A stretch of DNA of 40,839 nt. Source: Flavobacteriales bacterium. GTDB taxonomy: Bacteria; Bacteroidota; Bacteroidia; Flavobacteriales_F; PHOS-HE28. Of the stretch, positions 7,302 to 15,845 are shown in pieces. The first letter of the stretch is position 1. Each line of letters opens with the position of its first letter. Under the pieces are notes generated by a model that saw nothing but the letters and a program-made list of their open reading frames with translations, had not been told where the DNA came from and did no database searches. Position numbers and translations under genes: made by a program. The stretch lies in assembly GCA_016788295.1 (NCBI GenBank), contig JAEUSY010000058.1:1-40839 (forward strand). The letters run 5' to 3'.

Positions 7302-7451
7302 TCAATGATCGATGGCCTGACCCAACACGCCGTGCACCATCCGGATGCCCTGGAATTCGCTCCGGGTCTTGGTCGGAGTGACCAGCTCCCATTGGCTCAG
7401 GGAACTGGTCGCCATGGCGGCCGAGAGCAGGAGGGCAGGCAGTGTCTGCAT
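7302..7451 (-). pseudogene. 49-aa exported peptide resembling the head of a YCF48-type propeller gene
   Basis: The short ORF begins MQTLPALLLSAAMATSSLSQ, a signal-peptide-like segment, and continues with WELVTPTKTRSEFQGIRMVH before stopping at 7302. The part after the signal aligns by eye with the start of the mature neighbour (QQWQLVAPIRDDDRMGDMKM). It therefore looks like a related propeller gene cut off after its first strand, or a small secreted peptide. A TACCTTCG -7 element ends 7 bases before its ATG, so it may still be expressed. No remainder of a propeller gene is visible between its stop and the ATG at 7269. Confidence 0.55.
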
Positions 7452-7458
7452 GTGTACG

Positions 7459-7466
7459 CGAAGGTA
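7459..7466 (-). promoter_or_regulatory. -7 element (TACCTTCG) before the 49-aa ORF
   Basis: The minus strand reads TACCTTCG, then 7 bases, then ATG. The same octamer precedes gldA, mgtE and the wbpD-type gene in this window. Confidence 0.5.
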
Positions 7467-7484
7467 GGAAGGCACATGCGGTAC

Positions 7485-7512
7485 ACCTTGACGGCCTCAA
7501 GGTTCAAGAACC
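7485..7512. repeat. Two adjacent short inverted repeats upstream of the 49-aa ORF
   Basis: ACCTTGA-CGGCC-TCAAGGT (7485-7503) overlaps GGTTC-AA-GAACC (7501-7512). They lie about 20-45 bases upstream of the -7 element, where a regulator could act. The rest of 7513-7653 holds no convincing gene. Confidence 0.4.
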
Positions 7513-7653
7513 ATGTAGAGGTGACGAATTGATGCATGGAGCGGACTCCACCATGAAGGCGGTCCGTTGTCCGGGCTACCCATGGCCAAGCATTCAAGCC
7601 TGCGGCGCCATCAACCCGCAACTCCGGCAACCATCGACCACGTCAATTTCCCA

Positions 7654-8616
7654 TCACGCCTTCATCGCCGACTCCACCATGTTCTTGCTGCCGATGTACA
7701 GCGGGCAACGCTGGTGCAGCTCGGTCGGCTTCAGGTCGAGTATGCGGGTGGTGCCATCTGTCGCCATGCCACCAGCCTGTTCCACCAGGAACGCGAGCGG
7801 ATTGGCCTCGTAGAGCAGGCGCAGCTTGCCCTTTGGGGCCTTCGTCGTGCCGGGGTAGAGGTACACTCCGCCTTTCAGCAGGTTGCGGTGGAAGTCGGCC
7901 ACCAGGCTGCCGATGTAGCGGGCGCTCATCTTCTTCTGCTTGCAGGCATCGATGTAGTTGCGCACACCGTCGCTGAACTCGTACCAGTTGCCTTCGTTGA
8001 TGGAGTAGATCTTTCCATCGGCAGGCGTCTTCATGTCCGGATAGCTCAGGCAGAAGGTGCCGATGCTGGGATCGAGCGTGAAGCCGTTGACGCCATGGCC
8101 CGTGCTGTAGACGAGCATGGTGCTGCTGCCGTACACGATGTAGCCTGCAGCCACCTGTGCACTGCCGGGCTGCAGGAAATCCTCCAGCGTGGCCTTTGGT
8201 CCGGTGCTGATGCGCTTGTAGATGCTGAAGATGGTGCCGATGCTGACGTTCACATCGATGTTGCTGCTGCCATCGAGCGGGTCCATGGTCACCACGTACT
8301 TGCCACCGTTGTCGAAGTGTACGATGTCGTCGTTCTCTTCGCTCGCCACGGCACACACCGCGCCCTGCGTCCGCATCATGCGGATGAAGAGGTTGTTGGC
8401 GTACACGTCGAGCTTCTGCTGCGCTTCACCCTGCACGTTCTCGGTGCCTTCCGCGCCCAGGATATCGGCCATCAATCCGGCCTTGTTCACTTCGCGGTTC
8501 ACGATCTTGGCGGCCAGGCGGAAGGCGGTGAGCAGGGAGCTCAGATCGCCCGTGGCGCCTGGGAAATCGGCCTGGCGTTCAACGATGAACTCGGAAAGGG
8601 TCTTGATGTCTGACAT
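7654..8616 (-). CDS. fbp: Class I fructose-1,6-bisphosphatase
   Basis: The enzyme hydrolyses fructose 1,6-bisphosphate to fructose 6-phosphate in gluconeogenesis. The 320-aa product has the metal-binding motif [20 protein letters not shown] near residue 112, an acidic SEEND before it, and [28 protein letters not shown] substrate-binding sequence toward the C-terminus. The length is typical of class I enzymes. ATG at 8616 is chosen because upstream in-frame sequence reads into the divergent acetyltransferase gene and has no family similarity. It is divergent from the GNAT gene, with the two -7 elements only about 10 bases apart. Confidence 0.95.
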   Translation of the reverse strand: MSDIKTLSEFIVERQADFPGATGDLSSLLTAFRLAAKIVNREVNKAGLMADILGAEGTENVQGEAQQKLDVYANNLFIRMMRTQGAVCAVASEENDDIVHFDNGGKYVVTMDPLDGSSNIDVNVSIGTIFSIYKRISTGPKATLEDFLQPGSAQVAAGYIVYGSSTMLVYSTGHGVNGFTLDPSIGTFCLSYPDMKTPADGKIYSINEGNWYEFSDGVRNYIDACKQKKMSARYIGSLVADFHRNLLKGGVYLYPGTTKAPKGKLRLLYEANPLAFLVEQAGGMATDGTTRILDLKPTELHQRCPLYIGSKNMVESAMKA

Positions 8617-8652
8617 GGGCGTTGCGCTGAAGCTTTTACGGTGGCGGCGCTG

Positions 8653-8660
8653 CAAAGATG
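8653..8660 (-). promoter_or_regulatory. -7 element for fbp (CATCTTTG)
   Basis: The minus strand reads CATCTTTG, one mismatch to TAnnTTTG, 36 bases from the fbp start. It lies back-to-back with the element for the divergent GNAT gene. Confidence 0.35.
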
Positions 8661-8669
8661 CGGCTCTGC

Positions 8670-8677
8670 TTTCTTTG
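8670..8677 (+). promoter_or_regulatory. -7 element for the GNAT gene (TTTCTTTG)
   Basis: TTTCTTTG is followed by TGTCC and then the ATG at 8683. Initiation about 6-8 bases downstream of this element would give an almost leaderless mRNA. Confidence 0.35.
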
Positions 8678-8682
8678 TGTCC

Positions 8683-9159
8683 ATGAACGTCGTCATTCGT
8701 AGGGCCCAAGCGGCCGATGTGCCCCGCATGTTGGAGCTTGTGCGCGAGCTTGCCTTGTTCGAGCGTGCGCCGGAGGAGGTGACCGTTACCGAACAGCACA
8801 TGTTGGATGCGGGCTTCGGTCCCGATCCGGTGTGGGTGGGTTGGGTGGCCGTGGTGGATGGGGTTATCCAGGGCATGGCGGTGTGCTACGAGCGCTACTC
8901 CACGTGGAAGGGTCGTCGCCTGTACCTGGAGGACATCATCGTCACGGAGCACGCCCGGGGTCACCGCATCGGAGAACGGCTGTTCCGCACGTGCGCTGCC
9001 TACGCTGTGGAAAAGGGGTATAGCGGAATGTTGTGGCAGGTGTTGGACTGGAATGTCGATGCCATCCGATTTTATGAGCGCTTCGGCGCAGCCATGGACC
9101 CCCAGTGGGTCAACGGGTCACTTGGAACGGAACAGTTGGAACGGATCGCAAGCACATGA
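8683..9159 (+). CDS. GNAT family N-acetyltransferase (diamine acetyltransferase-like)
   Basis: The 158-aa product starts [21 protein letters not shown] and has [21 protein letters not shown], the acetyl-CoA pyrophosphate-binding motif A with R/H-x-x-G-x-G/A form. It continues with [19 protein letters not shown], the C-terminal signature common to spermidine/spermine-type acetyltransferases. The substrate is probably a small amine or amino acid, but this cannot be fixed from sequence. Its stop overlaps the start of the aspartate kinase gene as ATGA (9156-9159), so the two are translationally coupled. Confidence 0.85.
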   Translation: MNVVIRRAQAADVPRMLELVRELALFERAPEEVTVTEQHMLDAGFGPDPVWVGWVAVVDGVIQGMAVCYERYSTWKGRRLYLEDIIVTEHARGHRIGERLFRTCAAYAVEKGYSGMLWQVLDWNVDAIRFYERFGAAMDPQWVNGSLGTEQLERIAST

Positions 9160-10412
9160 AGGTCTTCAAGTTCGGTGGGGCCAGCGTGAAGGACGCTGCC
9201 GGTGTACGCAACGTGGCGACGGTGCTCTCGCATTTCGCCGATGACGATCTGTTGATCGTGGTGAGCGCCATGGGCAAGACCACGAATGCGCTGGAGGAGG
9301 TGGTGTGGGCCTTCTCGGAAGGGCGGCCCACGAAGCCATTGGTCGAGGCATTGCGAAGCACGCATGAAACGGTGCTCGCCGAAGTGGCGCCGGGTGATGA
9401 TGCGGCCAAGGCCTCATTGGATGCATCGTTCCGCGAGCTGCAACGGACCTTGGCACAACGTTCCAGTGGTCGCGTGGATGAGGACTATGACCAGGTCGTT
9501 TCCCTGGGCGAAGTGTGGAGCACGCTTGTGGTGAGCGCGCATTTGAAGCACGTCGGCATTGGTAACAGTTGGTTGGATGCGCGCACGGTGGTCCGCACGG
9601 ATGGCAGTTTCCGCGCCGCGAAGGTGGAATGGCAGGCCTGTGAGAACCTGGCGATCCGCTACCTCCAGCCACTTTTCACAACGCGACCCGGTCGTGTGCT
9701 CACGCAAGGCTTCATCGGACGCACGGCCGACGGGCAGACCACCACGCTTGGTCGCGAAGGCTCCGATTTCTCCGCGGCGATCTTCGCTTACCTGCTCGAC
9801 GCCGAGAGCGTCACCATCTGGAAGGACGTGCCCGGTATGTTCAATGCCGATCCGAAACGATTCCGGGATACGAAGCTGCTCAGCCACATCAGCTACCGCG
9901 AGGCCATCGAGCTGAGCTATTTCGGCGCCAGCGTGATCCACCCACGCACACTTCAGCCGCTCCAGAAGAAGCACATCCCGCTCTATGTGCGATCCTTCGT
10001 GGACCTTGCTGCGCCAGGCAGCACCATCAACGACGTAAGCGAGAACGATTCGTTAATCCCCTCGTTCATCGTAAAGCCGAAACAGCTGCTCATCAGCATC
10101 ACACCGCGTGATCTGAGCTTCATCGTTGAGGAGAACCTGAGCGGGATATTCTGGATGTTCGCCCAACGTAACGTGCGCATCGATCTGATGCAGAACAGCG
10201 CGCTCGCCTTCAGTGTGGTGGTGGATGATTCACCCCGTTCACACGAGTTGATCGAGGAATTGCGCAAGGTCTATGAGGTGCGTTACAATGAGGGCTGTGA
10301 GCTGGTGACGGTACGCCATTACGACGAACCGACATTAGCAAAACTCACCGGTGGGCGCGAGGTCCTGCTCGAACAACGTTCACGCACCACCGCACGCTTC
10401 GTGCTGAAATAG
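9156..10412 (+). CDS. Aspartate kinase (monofunctional)
   Basis: Aspartate kinase phosphorylates aspartate, the first step to lysine, threonine and methionine. The 418-aa product starts with the nucleotide-binding motif [19 protein letters not shown]. It has a TLGREGSDFSAAIFAYLL-type segment near residue 205 (the usual GRGGSD appears as GREGSD), then DPKRFRDTKLL and LSYFGASVIHPRTLQP. The last 120 residues contain ACT-type sequence (LLISITPRDLSFIVEENLSG, IDLMQNSALAFSVVVDD), so allosteric control is likely. There is no homoserine dehydrogenase fusion. ATG at 9156 overlaps the GNAT stop by 4 bases. Confidence 0.92.
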   Translation: MKVFKFGGASVKDAAGVRNVATVLSHFADDDLLIVVSAMGKTTNALEEVVWAFSEGRPTKPLVEALRSTHETVLAEVAPGDDAAKASLDASFRELQRTLAQRSSGRVDEDYDQVVSLGEVWSTLVVSAHLKHVGIGNSWLDARTVVRTDGSFRAAKVEWQACENLAIRYLQPLFTTRPGRVLTQGFIGRTADGQTTTLGREGSDFSAAIFAYLLDAESVTIWKDVPGMFNADPKRFRDTKLLSHISYREAIELSYFGASVIHPRTLQPLQKKHIPLYVRSFVDLAAPGSTINDVSENDSLIPSFIVKPKQLLISITPRDLSFIVEENLSGIFWMFAQRNVRIDLMQNSALAFSVVVDDSPRSHELIEELRKVYEVRYNEGCELVTVRHYDEPTLAKLTGGREVLLEQRSRTTARFVLK

Positions 10413-10433
10413 GTTGTTCAACGAAACCGGGCC

Positions 10434-11468
10434 ATGCACAACTACTTGCGGACGTGCTCCTTATTGTTCCTGCTGTCGGTATGTGCCTTGGCTGCTGTAT
10501 CGCAGGCGCAGCATGGCGTATCGGACATTGATACGGAGAAGGAAGCGATCGCCGAGCATTGGTCCCGGATCCGCCGGGCGGACTCCGTTGGTGATGCGCT
10601 GGTGGCGGCACGCACACGCATCATGTTGGCCCCGTTGGTGAAGCCTGCACAGGCAAGGAAGTTGTATGCCGAGGCCGCGCTCATCGCCGATACTGCGCGT
10701 CTTGCGGCCGATGAAGGACTGCGCGCGCATCAGGGGCTGATGGAGCTGCAACGTGCGTCCGGTAATTGGCGCGGAGCGTTCGAGGAGGCGCGATCGGTGA
10801 TCGCCCTCACGCAGGAATGGAATGAACGGCAAGCGCAGATAGCGGAGGAGTTGCAGCGGATCGAGCTTGAGAAGGCTGTCGGTCGTCAGGACAGCTTGCA
10901 GAGAGCATTGGCCGGACAAGCCCGACACGCCGAAAGCACTGTTGCCGCAGAACAAGCCGTTGCCGACCGTTGGCGATGGACCTCCGTACTTCTGGGTTTG
11001 GTGGCGATAGTGATGCTGGTCGGTATTGTGCTGGCTGCTCGTCGCGACCGGAGGCGCACACGGACCGAGCTAAGTGCCTTGCGTGCGGAGCTGGATCAGG
11101 TAAGGGCCGCGCTTGCCAACAAGCCGGTGGAGGCTACAGCATCGTTGGCACCTCCGCCTGTTGTGCCCATTCCGGTGGAACTGCCGGTTGTTCCTGTTGC
11201 AGAAGGCCCCGATGATCTGGTGTTGGGCATGTTCCGCGCTCAGGCCCCGGGGCGTTTGGAGGCTTTACGCCAGGCAAGAGCCATTGGCGATCATGCGAAA
11301 GTGGTGCGGGTGATACACACGTTGAAACCGCAGTTGGTACACATTGATGCAGAGCGATTCACCAGGCTGTGCGCCGCGCTGACAGCCACGGGTTCCTCGG
11401 ACCAGGCTGCCCAATGGAACGCTGACCTCGATCGGTTCGAGGCGGAAGTGGGCGCACTGCTGCGCTGA
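10434..11468 (+). CDS. Membrane protein with periplasmic helical domain and cytoplasmic HPt-like domain
   Basis: The 344-aa product has a signal peptide (residues 1-26), a helical, TPR-like and coiled-coil periplasmic part (about 30-178), one membrane span (182-203, SVLLGLVAIVMLVGIVLAA), a basic stop-transfer RRDRRRTR, a short coiled coil (211-230) and a Pro-rich linker. Residues 258-344 look like a histidine phosphotransfer (HPt) domain: a helix with VIHTLKPQL around His295, where the usual HTLKG has Pro for Gly, followed by FTRLCAALTATG and a closing helix. No kinase or receiver domain is fused. It may connect a periplasmic signal to an unlinked two-component system. It lies 21 bases after the aspartate kinase gene. 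Confidence 0.65.
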   Translation: MHNYLRTCSLLFLLSVCALAAVSQAQHGVSDIDTEKEAIAEHWSRIRRADSVGDALVAARTRIMLAPLVKPAQARKLYAEAALIADTARLAADEGLRAHQGLMELQRASGNWRGAFEEARSVIALTQEWNERQAQIAEELQRIELEKAVGRQDSLQRALAGQARHAESTVAAEQAVADRWRWTSVLLGLVAIVMLVGIVLAARRDRRRTRTELSALRAELDQVRAALANKPVEATASLAPPPVVPIPVELPVVPVAEGPDDLVLGMFRAQAPGRLEALRQARAIGDHAKVVRVIHTLKPQLVHIDAERFTRLCAALTATGSSDQAAQWNADLDRFEAEVGALLR

Positions 11469-11473
11469 CAAGA

Positions 11474-12382
11474 TCAGTCTTGCTCCTCCAGTGCAGCGAT
11501 CACGCGGTCGGGATGATCACTGATGATACCGTCGACACCGAGCTTCAGCATGCGCTTGATGTCCTTTTCCTCGTTCACGGTCCACACCACCAGTTCAATG
11601 TCCTTCTCACGGAGCTTCTCCAACAGCGGCTGGTCCACGAGCTCGAAGGAGGGGCTGTAGATGTCGGGCTTAAAGCTCAGCCGATCGAGGTTCTTTTTCA
11701 GTCCGTCCTTGTTCTCCACGAGCAATGCCAGTGTGATGTCGCTGCGTTGCGCATGCACTACTTCGAGTATGGCGGGATCGAAGGATTGCACGATGCAGCG
11801 TGAGGCGATGCCAAGGCTGTCTATCGTGGCCAGCACGGCTTCCACATAGGGCTCCGGGCGTGGCTGAAGGACACCGTACCATGCCGGATCGCTCTTGATC
11901 TCGATGTTGTACGAGGGACTTACCGCACCGCTCATCAACGCATGTTCGTCCGCCGCCTCCACCACCTCGCGCAGGGTGGGCTTGTAGGTGTTGCGCTGCT
12001 CCTGTTCGGGGAAACGCTCCTGCTCACGGCTGCCGCAATCGTACCGTTGGATCTCCGCCACGGTCATGCGGTACAGGTTCAGTGCCCGTCCTTCATCGAA
12101 GGTCAATTCGCCGCCATCGGGGGTTGTGCAGATGGCTTCGTTCATCCACGGTTCGTGCGAGACGATCACCTGCCCATCACCGCTCATCACCACATCAAGC
12201 TCTAGGAAGTCGCACCCCATTTCCACGGCCTTCAGGAAGCCAGGCAGTGAATTCTCCGGCAACAGACCGCGGCAGCCCCTGTGGCCATGTACATCCGGAT
12301 GGGCGTTCTTCAAGGGTGGCATGCAGGCGTGGAGCAGGAGTGCGGTGAACGCTATGGATAGGGTCTTAAGGCTGCGGGTCAT
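11474..12382 (-). CDS. Glycerophosphodiester phosphodiesterase, lipoprotein
   Basis: The family hydrolyses glycerophosphodiesters to glycerol 3-phosphate and an alcohol. The 302-aa product has a lipoprotein signal (LSIAFTALLLHAC, Cys20), so it acts in the periplasm or on the outer membrane. Catalytic GDPD features follow: HRGCRGLLPENSLPGFLKA, then CDFLELDVVMSGDGQVIVSH with the E-x-D metal pair and second His, and later YNIEIKS and VDGIISDHPD. ATG at 12382 lies inside the last codons of the upstream dehydrogenase gene (17-base overlap). It ends 5 bases from the convergent HPt-like gene. Confidence 0.9.
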   Translation of the reverse strand: MTRSLKTLSIAFTALLLHACMPPLKNAHPDVHGHRGCRGLLPENSLPGFLKAVEMGCDFLELDVVMSGDGQVIVSHEPWMNEAICTTPDGGELTFDEGRALNLYRMTVAEIQRYDCGSREQERFPEQEQRNTYKPTLREVVEAADEHALMSGAVSPSYNIEIKSDPAWYGVLQPRPEPYVEAVLATIDSLGIASRCIVQSFDPAILEVVHAQRSDITLALLVENKDGLKKNLDRLSFKPDIYSPSFELVDQPLLEKLREKDIELVVWTVNEEKDIKRMLKLGVDGIISDHPDRVIAALEEQD

Positions 12383-13316
12383 TCGGAAAGGCATCGATGA
12401 TCTTGTTGGCAAGAATGGCGGCCATGTTGTACTTGCCCTCATGTGTAACGCCGGCAATATGCGGTGTGAGCAGGATCCCTGGATGTGCGAGCAGCCTGCG
12501 CTGTATGGCCGGCTCCATGGTGGGGTCGAGACCGGAAAGGTCCGGCCGCTCGAATTCAAGCACGTCCAATGCAGCCCCGAGCACACGCCCCTGGTCCAGG
12601 GCATCGAGCAGTGCCTCTGTGTGTACCACCTGGCCGCGTGACGTGTTGAGGAACCAGATCGGGCGCTGGGCCCGAGCGAAGAACGTCGCATCCGCATAGT
12701 GCGCCGTCTCATCGGTGAGCGGCAGGTGCAGGCTGATCACATCGCTCTCTTCCATCAGTCGGTCCAATGAACAAGCTGCAACGTGGCCGCCCATGTCGGG
12801 TGTGCGGTACTTGTCATGGGCCATTACGTTCACGCCAAAACCGCTGAGCTTCTCTGCGAATGACCGGCCCATGTGCCCGAAGCCGATGATGCCCACGTTC
12901 TTGCCGAAAAGGTCCGTACCGCGGTTCTCTTCGCGCGCCCAAAGACCACGGTGTACTTGATCATTCGCGCGGTGCGTGTGTTTCAGCAAGGCCAGCAGTT
13001 GGGCCACGCAGAGCTCGCCAACGCCGTCGCGATTACCTTCCGGACTATTGAGCACACGGATAGACTGCGTGTCGCAATAGGTGCGGTCAATGTTCTCGGT
13101 GCCCGATCCCACGCGTGCCACGAACCGCAACGACGGGGCATGTCGAAGTAACTCGGCGTTGAGCGGTCTGCTGCGGACGACAATGCCCTGGAAGTCCACC
13201 AAAGCAGCGCCGAGCTGTGCATCATCCAGCTGATGCAGGGCGGTGGTTGAGTGCCCGGCCTTTTCCAGCCGTTCCGCCAGCACCGGGTGTACGCTATCCA
13301 CGAAGGCAATGCGCAT
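12366..13316 (-). CDS. D-2-hydroxyacid dehydrogenase (phosphoglycerate dehydrogenase-like)
   Basis: The 316-aa product has an N-terminal half with VARVGSGTENID, then the NAD-binding fingerprint GKNVGIIGFGHMGRSFA near residue 138. The catalytic set follows: Arg in LNTSRGQVV, Glu in DVLEFERP, and His in LLTPHIAGVT. There is no C-terminal ACT or regulatory domain, so it is the short form. The substrate is most likely 3-phosphoglycerate or a related 2-hydroxyacid, and sequence alone does not settle it. It begins 9 bases after the mgtE stop and overlaps the glycerophosphodiesterase gene, forming a three-gene minus-strand operon. Confidence 0.85.
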   Translation of the reverse strand: MRIAFVDSVHPVLAERLEKAGHSTTALHQLDDAQLGAALVDFQGIVVRSRPLNAELLRHAPSLRFVARVGSGTENIDRTYCDTQSIRVLNSPEGNRDGVGELCVAQLLALLKHTHRANDQVHRGLWAREENRGTDLFGKNVGIIGFGHMGRSFAEKLSGFGVNVMAHDKYRTPDMGGHVAACSLDRLMEESDVISLHLPLTDETAHYADATFFARAQRPIWFLNTSRGQVVHTEALLDALDQGRVLGAALDVLEFERPDLSGLDPTMEPAIQRRLLAHPGILLTPHIAGVTHEGKYNMAAILANKIIDAFPNDPQP

Positions 13317-13325
13317 GGCTTTCGG

Positions 13326-14693
13326 TCAGGGGAACAGGCCGTACATCAGGTGGCCCACCGAGAAGTAGGTGAGCAGACCGAAGATGTCGTTCAGCGTGGT
13401 GACGAACGGGCCGGTGGCCAGTGCGGGGTCCACCTTCAAGCGGTCCAGTGCCAGTGGGATCACCGTGCCGAACATGGCCGCGGATAGGATCACCGAGAAC
13501 AGGGCGATGCTGACCGTGTAGGTGAGCGCCTGAGTTTCGTGCAGCCCCAGGTTCACCAGGAAGATGAGCAGGCCGCACACAAGCGCCGTGATCACCGCCA
13601 CGCGCAATTCCTTCCAAAGGCGAGCGAAAATGTTCACGCCGTCCAACGAGCCCAGCGCGAGGCCCTGCACCACGATGGCGCTCGATTGCACCCCCACATT
13701 GCCCGCCGTTGCAGCGATCAGTGGCATGAAGAAGGCCATCTTGGGGTCGATCCGCAATTGACCTTCGTATTGCGCAATGATCTGTGATGAGAGGATGCCC
13801 CCTGCCAGGCCGATGAGCAGCCAGGGGAGACGTGCACGCATCTGCACTAACGGGGTGTCCGTGGCATCCACGTCCTCGCTGATACCGCTGGCCAGCTGGT
13901 AGTCCTCGGTGGCCTCATCGCTCATCACGTCCATCACGTCGTCGAAGGTGATGCGGCCCACGAGCCGACCCTCGGAGTCAACCACCGGTAGCACCACCAC
14001 GTCGTACTTCTTCATCAGCTTAACCACCTCCTCCACATCGGTATCCACTTTCACCGATTCCACATCGGTGTCGCAGATGTGCTTGATCAGCGTGCGCGTG
14101 CTCTCAGCGGAGAAGAGCAGTTGTTTCAGTGGAAGGATGCCGTAGAGATGGTCGTCCTTGTCCACCACGTATACCGTGTATACATGCTCCACCTCTTGGG
14201 CTTGGCGACGCATCTCCACCACGGCACGCGCCACGTTCCAATCGGTGCGCACCTGCACCAGTTCCTTCGCCATCAGGGCACCCGCCGTGCCCTCTTCATA
14301 GGTCAGCAGTTCCTCGATGTCCTCGCGCTGTTCCGCGTCATCGAGCAGCGCGATCACCTCACGCTGCTTCTCTTCGGAAAGCTCGGAGACCACGTCGGCC
14401 GCATCGTCCGAGTCGATGTGCTCGAGCACGTCCTCGGCGATCTCCCTGCTGGTGAGCGAACCGAGCAGTTCCTCGCGCCGGTCCTCGTCCAGTTCCAGCA
14501 GCACCTCCGCGGCCTCTTCGGGCTCCAACAGGCGGTACACGTAAACAGCCTCCTCAACGGTGAGGCGGTCCAGGATGGAGCCGATATCGGCGGGGTGCAG
14601 CTCGCTCAGCAGCTCCTGTACGGAACTGTCACGCCCGTCTTCCACATCGGTGCGGATGCGGTCGAGGATCGGCTTGGTGAGCTCGAATGACAT
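13326..14693 (-). CDS. mgtE: Magnesium transporter MgtE
   Basis: MgtE is a homodimeric Mg2+ channel gated by cytoplasmic Mg2+. The 455-aa length is typical. Residues 1-130 form the acidic helical MgtE-N domain with repeated LLELDEDRREELLGSL-like helices. Residues about 135-260 are a CBS pair (VYVVDKDDHLYGILPLKQLL and VLPVVDSEGRLVGRITFDDV). About 285-455 contain five membrane segments with MPLIAATAGNVGVQSSAI and the pore signature PALATGPFVTTLNDIFG, whose Asp lines the Mg2+ path in the family. It is first in an operon with a dehydrogenase and a glycerophosphodiesterase. Confidence 0.95.
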   Translation of the reverse strand: MSFELTKPILDRIRTDVEDGRDSSVQELLSELHPADIGSILDRLTVEEAVYVYRLLEPEEAAEVLLELDEDRREELLGSLTSREIAEDVLEHIDSDDAADVVSELSEEKQREVIALLDDAEQREDIEELLTYEEGTAGALMAKELVQVRTDWNVARAVVEMRRQAQEVEHVYTVYVVDKDDHLYGILPLKQLLFSAESTRTLIKHICDTDVESVKVDTDVEEVVKLMKKYDVVVLPVVDSEGRLVGRITFDDVMDVMSDEATEDYQLASGISEDVDATDTPLVQMRARLPWLLIGLAGGILSSQIIAQYEGQLRIDPKMAFFMPLIAATAGNVGVQSSAIVVQGLALGSLDGVNIFARLWKELRVAVITALVCGLLIFLVNLGLHETQALTYTVSIALFSVILSAAMFGTVIPLALDRLKVDPALATGPFVTTLNDIFGLLTYFSVGHLMYGLFP

Positions 14694-14731
14694 GGTCGGT
14701 ATTCCATGGGTACCCCACGCGGGAACGGCCG

Positions 14732-14739
14732 CGAAGGTA
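14732..14739 (-). promoter_or_regulatory. -7 element for the mgtE operon (TACCTTCG)
   Basis: The minus strand reads TACCTTCG, 38 bases upstream of the mgtE ATG, in the 76-base gap behind rsmA. It is the recurrent octamer of this window. Confidence 0.5.
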
Positions 14740-14769
14740 CGGAAGCCGCGCCGGGCATGCGCGGACCTG

Positions 14770-15540
14770 TCAGCTCATGCAGGCCTGCGTCACCGCAACG
14801 AAATCGGCCACGCTGAGCTGTTCGGCACGCTTGCCCGCAAAGGCCGCTGGAAGGCTTCGGTGTGCCATTTCAGGCAGCGGTTTAAGTGCGTTGTGCAGGG
14901 TCTTGCGCCTTTGGTTGAAGGCGGTTTTGACCACACGGAAGAAGAGGGCCTCATCACATGCCAGTCGCTCGGTGGTGTTGCGTCGCATGCGGATCACCGA
15001 GGAACGCACCTTGGGTGGCGGAATGAACGAGCCGGGCTCCACATGGAAGAGCAGGTCCACATCGTAGAACGCCTGTGCCAGCACACTGGTGATACCGTAG
15101 GTCTTGCTGCCATGCGGTGCCCGTATGCGGTCGGCCACTTCCTTCTGGAACATGCCAATCACCTCGGTGCATCGGTCGCGGTGCTCCAATACCTTGAAGA
15201 CGATCTGCGTGCTGATGTTGTAGGGGAAGTTGCCGATGATGGCGAAGTTGTCCTCGCCCAGCTTGCGCAGGTCCAGCCGAAGGAAATCGCCCTCGATCAG
15301 CTTCAGTTCCGGATGGTGGGCGCGCAGGTGGGCCGCGGCCTCGCCATCCAGTTCAATGCACGTGAGGTCGATGTCGGCGCGGTGCATCAGGTGCTTGGTA
15401 AGCGCGCCGGTGCCTGGCCCGATCTCCAGTACACGCCTGTAGCCTCCGTGGTGCGTGAGCGCGTCTCCAATGCGTTGGGCGATCGCATCCTCCTTCAGGA
15501 AGTGCTGGCCGAACTGCTTCTTGGGGCGAACGCTGGTCAT
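14770..15540 (-). CDS. rsmA: 16S rRNA (adenine1518-N6/adenine1519-N6)-dimethyltransferase
   Basis: RsmA (KsgA) dimethylates two adjacent adenines in the 3' hairpin of 16S rRNA late in 30S assembly. The 256-aa product begins PKKQFGQHFLKEDAIAQRIG, has the SAM-binding motif VLEIGPGTGALTKHL near residue 40, the catalytic NFPYN (family NLPY) near residue 115, and a C-terminal segment with FIPPPKVRSSVIRM and FNQRRKTLHNALK. Its ATG overlaps the DUF4286 stop as ATGA (15537-15540), making it the last gene of the serS operon. Confidence 0.95.
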   Translation of the reverse strand: MTSVRPKKQFGQHFLKEDAIAQRIGDALTHHGGYRRVLEIGPGTGALTKHLMHRADIDLTCIELDGEAAAHLRAHHPELKLIEGDFLRLDLRKLGEDNFAIIGNFPYNISTQIVFKVLEHRDRCTEVIGMFQKEVADRIRAPHGSKTYGITSVLAQAFYDVDLLFHVEPGSFIPPPKVRSSVIRMRRNTTERLACDEALFFRVVKTAFNQRRKTLHNALKPLPEMAHRSLPAAFAGKRAEQLSVADFVAVTQACMS

Positions 15541-15845
15541 TTGGGGTGCACCACTTCCAGCAGTGTGCGGAAGGCCGCGAACCGTCCGCCGTACATGGCC
15601 TGTGCATCGGCCTGCAGACGCGGGGCGTGTTCATCGCGGTACCGCTCGTAGTGGGCCATGTCCGCCGCGGTGTATTGCACGGCGTAGGTGAGGCCGCCTT
15701 CCTCTTCGGCCAATACACGGAACATGCGGCTCTCGGTGAAAAGCCCCGTGGCCATCACATCGGGGATGTGTACTTCCTTCATCCATTCCAACCACGCGTC
15801 GTGCACGTCGTGGTCAATGTTCACCGTCACGTTGTAGATGATCAT
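15537..15845 (-). CDS. DUF4286 family protein
   Basis: The 102-aa product reads MIIYNVTVNIDHDVHDAWLE at its start, then HIPDVMATGLFTESRMFRVL and a YAVQYTAADMAHYERY segment. This is the compact ferredoxin-like DUF4286 family found almost only in Bacteroidota. Function is unknown. Both ends are 4-base ATGA overlaps, with the TPR gene upstream and rsmA downstream. The link to rsmA hints at, but does not prove, a role in ribosome assembly or translation. Confidence 0.85.
   Translation of the reverse strand: MIIYNVTVNIDHDVHDAWLEWMKEVHIPDVMATGLFTESRMFRVLAEEEGGLTYAVQYTAADMAHYERYRDEHAPRLQADAQAMYGGRFAAFRTLLEVVHPK

Noticed and set aside
7397..7630. 77-codon minus-strand frame overlapping the 49-aa ORF
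   Set aside because: It lacks an ATG near any promoter and has no signal or similarity. The overlapping 49-aa ORF has both.
11469..11482. CAAGA-TCAG-TCTTG as a bidirectional terminator between convergent genes
   Set aside because: The 5-bp stem is weak, overlaps the coding end of the glycerophosphodiesterase gene and has no T-run.
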